Positions 60,562-64,000 of a stretch of 64,000 nucleotides of DNA are shown here, piece after piece. How positions within the stretch are numbered: the stretch's first letter is position 1; the number at the start of each line of letters is the position of its first letter. A program made the translations under genes and the position numbers. This DNA is from Parabacteroides sp. TM07-1AC (GTDB taxonomy: Bacteria > Bacteroidota > Bacteroidia > Bacteroidales > Tannerellaceae): positions 1-64,000 of the forward strand of contig NZ_QUKD01000001.1 of assembly GCF_003480915.1 (NCBI RefSeq), given 5' to 3'. The notes under the pieces were generated by a model, which was not told where the DNA came from, ran no database searches, and was given only the letters and a program-made list of their open reading frames with translations.

Positions 60562-61763
60562 GAGATCTTAAAATACTACATATTCAGGATACATGCACAG
60601 GCTGTGGCGCATGTGTCAGTGTATGTCCTAAACAATGCCTTACAATGGTGGAAGATACGGATGGTTTCTACTATCCGTATCAGGTAACCGATTCGTGTGT
60701 TGAGTGCCATCTTTGCGAAAAGGCTTGTCACATAATTACACAGGCTAACAATCTGTCTGAAGTTTCGAACGATACATATATCTTTTGGCAGAAGGATGAA
60801 CACGTTCGCCAGATGTCTAGTTCAGGGGGGGCATTTTCGTTGTTTGCTCAATATGTTATTGATAATGGTGGAATCGTATTTGGCAGTCGGTATAATTCAG
60901 AACGTGAAAGATTGGAAGTCACTAGCAGTGACGATTGTGGCCTAGCACCATTAAGAAAGTCAAAATACGTAGAATCATATGTTGGTGACAGCTTTAGAGA
61001 AATTGCCCAACAACTGAAAGCTAATAGAATGGTTTTATATTGTGGAACTCCTTGTCAGGCTGCAGGTTTACGTCAATATTTATCATTAAGAAAAATCTCT
61101 GATAAAAAATTGTTACTGATAGACTTTGCTTGTCACGGTGTACCCACTAACAAGTTGTTTACTGCATTTAAAAGAACTTTGGAAGATTCAAAATCAAAAG
61201 TTACAGCTGTAGATTTTCGTTATAAGGCATTAAATGACAAAAATGATAATTGGCACAGTGCTACAATGAAGGTGGATTATAAATCCGGGAATAAAAAGAT
61301 TATATATACCAATTCATCTTTTTATTTTGGATATTATTATTTTTTTTATTGTTCTATATGTTTGAGATTGAGTTGTTATAACTGTCATCAAGTAGATCAT
61401 TCTGAGGCAGATGTAACAATTGGTGATTTTTGGGATATTTATAAATATAAGAAAGAACTTGACGATAATAAAGGAATATCGTTTCTTAAATTTAATAACC
61501 CCAAATGGGTCGGTTTGTTTAAAGATTTGGCAAGCACCCATTTTGTTGAGAAATTACCAAATGGAGTTTTGACTGATCCATATAACAAAAGAAATAAATT
61601 GCGTTTATTAGCTGAGCGCGAGAAGTTTCTAGGGTTAATGCGCAAGTTTGGCTATAAAAAAGCAAAACGTAAGTATTACGGTGTAAAAGGTTATGTGAAA
61701 TATTACATAATATTTTCTTTAAAGGCATTGATTAGAAGACTGATATTAAAAATAGAGCTGTGA
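60558..61763 (+). CDS. Fe-S protein of the F420 hydrogenase/dehydrogenase beta-subunit family
   Basis: A 401-residue protein with two N-terminal 4Fe-4S ferredoxin motifs, CTGCGACVSVC and CVECHLCEKAC (residues about 12-55), followed by the FrhB_FdhB domain: SSGGAFSLFAQYVIDNGGIVFGSRY, LYCGTPCQAAGLRQYL and DFACHGVPTN. Such proteins occur next to pyruvyl transferases in capsule and exopolysaccharide clusters of bacteria. They are believed to supply or act on reducing equivalents, but no defined reaction is established for them here. It overlaps both neighbours by 4 bases, which shows tight operon packing. Confidence 0.88.
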   Translation: MRDLKILHIQDTCTGCGACVSVCPKQCLTMVEDTDGFYYPYQVTDSCVECHLCEKACHIITQANNLSEVSNDTYIFWQKDEHVRQMSSSGGAFSLFAQYVIDNGGIVFGSRYNSERERLEVTSSDDCGLAPLRKSKYVESYVGDSFREIAQQLKANRMVLYCGTPCQAAGLRQYLSLRKISDKKLLLIDFACHGVPTNKLFTAFKRTLEDSKSKVTAVDFRYKALNDKNDNWHSATMKVDYKSGNKKIIYTNSSFYFGYYYFFYCSICLRLSCYNCHQVDHSEADVTIGDFWDIYKYKKELDDNKGISFLKFNNPKWVGLFKDLASTHFVEKLPNGVLTDPYNKRNKLRLLAEREKFLGLMRKFGYKKAKRKYYGVKGYVKYYIIFSLKALIRRLILKIEL

Positions 61764-62863
61764 AAAGGGTAGGAATCTATACATATATGCTCAACAACTA
61801 TGGAGCAGTGTTACAAGCGTATGCGTTACAGACATTTTTGAGTAAATATAAGAACTGCGAGGTTGAGATTATTAATTTCAAAACAGACAAACACTTACGG
61901 GCTGATAGACTTTTTAAACCTAGAGAAGGTCTGTTACGAAACCTGGTGTTTGTTTTTTTAACCTTGTTACATTATTGTGCTTTATCAAAACGTAGAAAAA
62001 GAACACATAAGTTTAAACAGGATTTTTATAACTTATCCCAAACGTATAGTTCTGTAGACGAACTCCTAAGTAATCCACCTAAGAAGGATATTCATGTTTC
62101 GGGGAGTGATCAGGTGTTTAATCCAACGAGTGAGTATATGCCTATATATTACCTTCAATTCCCTAAAGGTGACTCTAAAAAAGTTGCTTATGCTCCTAGT
62201 TTTGGAATTTCAAAATTCACTCAACAACAGAAGGAGTCTATTCGTAATTTCATATGTGATTTTGATGCGCTTAGTTGTAGAGAAGTAACCGGTGCGAATT
62301 TATTATCAGAGCTCACAGGTAAGGAGATACCTGTTGTAGTAGATCCTACACTACTATTGTCTTCATCTGATTGGAGCAAAATTGCTGTGCAACCTAATAT
62401 TAAGGTAAAGTATATTTTTGTTTATGATTTGAATGGTGGTAATAATCTAATTCATATAGCAAAAAGAATACAGCAGGTTACTGGGTATAAAATAATTTGC
62501 GTTACAGGTAATATCGCGAAATTTTACAAAGGCTGTACTCAAGTGTATTCAGCTGGACCTTGTGAATTTGTCGGTTGGTTCAAAAATGCTGAATATGTGG
62601 TTACTGATTCTTTTCACGGTACAATGTTTTCTCTTATTTGGGGTAAACCGTTTTTTACATATATTGCTACAATGTCATCTGCCACTCGTATTTACAGTAT
62701 ATTAAGTCAACTAGGATTGAGAGACAGAATAGTTGAAAATGGTAAAGTATCTGAATTTACATATAATCAGCCACAAGAATTTCAAGCTATAGATTATTCT
62801 AGGATATTAGTAAATTCTATCCGCTTTATAAATAATGAAATACTAAATGAAAAAATCCAGTAA
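61760..62863 (+). CDS. Polysaccharide pyruvyl transferase
   Basis: A 367-residue protein of the PS_pyruv_trans family (CsaB/WcaK-like). The start is GTG at 61760, overlapping the previous stop (GTGA); no ATG is near. The signature is GIYTYMLNNYGAVLQAYALQTFL at the N-terminus, GSDQVFNPTSEYMPIYYLQFPKGDSKKVAYAPSFG, and C-terminal VVTDSFHGTMFSLIWGKPFFTYI. The enzyme adds a pyruvate ketal from phosphoenolpyruvate to a sugar of the repeat unit, adding a negative charge. It pairs with the Fe-S gene just upstream. Confidence 0.9.
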   Translation: MKRVGIYTYMLNNYGAVLQAYALQTFLSKYKNCEVEIINFKTDKHLRADRLFKPREGLLRNLVFVFLTLLHYCALSKRRKRTHKFKQDFYNLSQTYSSVDELLSNPPKKDIHVSGSDQVFNPTSEYMPIYYLQFPKGDSKKVAYAPSFGISKFTQQQKESIRNFICDFDALSCREVTGANLLSELTGKEIPVVVDPTLLLSSSDWSKIAVQPNIKVKYIFVYDLNGGNNLIHIAKRIQQVTGYKIICVTGNIAKFYKGCTQVYSAGPCEFVGWFKNAEYVVTDSFHGTMFSLIWGKPFFTYIATMSSATRIYSILSQLGLRDRIVENGKVSEFTYNQPQEFQAIDYSRILVNSIRFINNEILNEKIQ

Positions 62864-64000
62864 GTTATATACTGTTATATTGGGACTTTTATTCATAGTA
62901 TTATGTTTGTTTGAGGCTAATTCTATGATATTTATGGTATATGCTAATTTTTCACCGATTCTTGCTGTTTTACGCGCAATAATTGTATTATTAGCTATAT
63001 ATGTTTTTTCTAGATCTCCAATTCTATACAAAAATACTTTGCTAAAATGCTTTTTGTTTTGGACTATCTATTGTTGGATATTCTGTTTAATAGGTTTGGG
63101 AGGGGAGGAAAAGTCTGCTGTATTTCGTATTGTAATATTTGAGGCTGTTTATTTTGTCGTCTTTTACTCAACATTGATGAGTGAAAAATCTAATGTTATC
63201 ATAGAATTAGGAATTACTTCTTTATTACTAATTGCTTGTTATTATCTGCTACAGAATAGTTTGTATGTTGAGTTCTTGTTTGGTCGAGAATTTACTATTA
63301 CAAATCTTGTTTTTTGGCCTCTTTGCTGTGTCCCTGGTATCTTTTTGATTCGTAATAATGTATGGCGTTATTTGCTATTATTTATAGCTATTATAGCATG
63401 CATATTTGGTATGAAGAGGAGTGCGTTAATTTCAATATTTTTAATTATATTTGTTTTCTTAATTCATGAATTTATAGGGAAAAATAAACCGTTTAAAACG
63501 AAATTTATCTTATTAATAGCAGGGGGGATTGGTGTATATGTTATTCAGCATTATTTCAGTGACTTTATTGAGCTAAATTTGGATAGAATTAGTGCTATTG
63601 AGAGTGATCGAGGATCGGGTAGAGATCACGTGTGGAAAGATTCTTTAAATGCTATTGAAAATGGTAATATCCTTGAGATTATATTTGGTTCTGGAGTTGA
63701 TAGTACCTGGGCAAGAGCCCATCATACAACCTCGCATAATGACTTCCTGACTTTATTTATCGAATTCGGATTGGTAGGTGTTATACTATATTTTATTTTT
63801 TGGATACATATAATCAAATTATACTTGTTTACAAGGAAAAGAACTCCTGAATATGTAATGAGTGTAATAGCTTCAATCGTAATTTTGTTGGTAGTAGGTA
63901 GTGTTGGAGACTTATTTACTTCATATGCTTATTTCCCTTTTATTACAGCTGTTTTAGGTTACGTAGATGCTAAATGTATATCTCTTAGACGTAATTATTT
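62847..64000 (+). CDS. Wzy/O-antigen polymerase, cut by the right window edge
   Basis: An open frame from the ATG at 62847 to the edge (384 complete residues), overlapping the pyruvyl transferase by 17 bases. At least nine hydrophobic segments are visible, for example LYTVILGLLFIVLCLF and YVMSVIASIVILLVVGS. A large periplasmic loop has RISAIESDRGSGRDHVW and a TTSHNDFLTLFIEFG motif, matching the Wzy_C/O-antigen ligase family. It polymerises capsule repeat units on the periplasmic side. The start has no strong Shine-Dalgarno, as is usual here. The end of the gene and the rest of the locus are outside the window. Confidence 0.88.
   Translation, partial: MKKSSKLYTVILGLLFIVLCLFEANSMIFMVYANFSPILAVLRAIIVLLAIYVFSRSPILYKNTLLKCFLFWTIYCWIFCLIGLGGEEKSAVFRIVIFEAVYFVVFYSTLMSEKSNVIIELGITSLLLIACYYLLQNSLYVEFLFGREFTITNLVFWPLCCVPGIFLIRNNVWRYLLLFIAIIACIFGMKRSALISIFLIIFVFLIHEFIGKNKPFKTKFILLIAGGIGVYVIQHYFSDFIELNLDRISAIESDRGSGRDHVWKDSLNAIENGNILEIIFGSGVDSTWARAHHTTSHNDFLTLFIEFGLVGVILYFIFWIHIIKLYLFTRKRTPEYVMSVIASIVILLVVGSVGDLFTSYAYFPFITAVLGYVDAKCISLRRNY

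Overview
The window comes from a Bacteroidota chromosome, most likely a Bacteroidales gut commensal close to Parabacteroides. The evidence is the phylum-specific promoters (TTG/TTTG, about 19-20 bases, TAnnTTTG) in front of many genes, TonB-dependent receptors, GH20/GH92 glycan hydrolases, a T9SS-type C-terminal tail, and a thrS-infC-rpmI-rplT operon followed by a Bacteroidales-type 6S RNA. The genus is an inference. I saw no transposase, integrase, CRISPR array or rRNA.

Layout. 1-1.5 kb: a two-component system on the minus strand (kinase cut by the left edge). 1.6-7.6 kb: a barrel-less TonB-plug protein, tRNA-Ser(GGA), a MATE exporter, a di-heme cytochrome c peroxidase lipoprotein and a secreted esterase. 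7.6-19.5 kb: a seven-gene minus-strand operon (two DUF4132 proteins, MoxR AAA+ ATPase, DUF5682, VWA, double-SWIM protein, small protein). Its order matches the little-understood E. coli yehI-yehL-yehM-yehP-yehQ set. 19.5-22.4 kb: a His-rich membrane protein and a TonB receptor separated by four tandem 22-bp palindromic repeats. 22.5-31.5 kb: HIT protein, ParE-type toxin-antitoxin pair, engB, sodium/solute symporter, SpoIID-like protein, OPT transporter, a T9SS-type cargo candidate and an HdeD-like protein.

31.7-46.4 kb is mainly core: rfbA-fcl-gmd nucleotide-sugar genes, an OmpA porin, an undecaprenyl-phosphate sugar transferase, ruvX-def-carboxylase beta-biotin carrier, a TPR protein, and thrS-infC-rpmI-rplT. 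A 6S-like RNA lies at 46.56-46.79 kb. GH20 and GH92 genes for host-glycan trimming follow.

51.48 kb to the right edge is a capsule/exopolysaccharide locus. Its head carries a 135-bp segment bounded by 39-bp inverted repeats (38/39 identical), containing a full Bacteroidota promoter that points away from the locus. This reads as a phase-variable promoter captured in the OFF orientation. Downstream are a CapD/PglF-type dehydratase, a nucleotide-sugar dehydrogenase, two glycosyltransferases, a polysaccharide deacetylase, a TupA-like ATP-grasp protein, a Wzx flippase, an Fe-S F420-dehydrogenase-beta-like protein, a polysaccharide pyruvyl transferase and a Wzy polymerase cut by the right edge. The sugar transferase (36.2 kb) and rfbA/fcl/gmd could supply the initiating lipid and activated sugars to this locus; that link is inferred.

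The two best candidates for further work are the yeh-like MoxR/VWA/SWIM/DUF4132 operon and the invertible promoter of the capsule locus.
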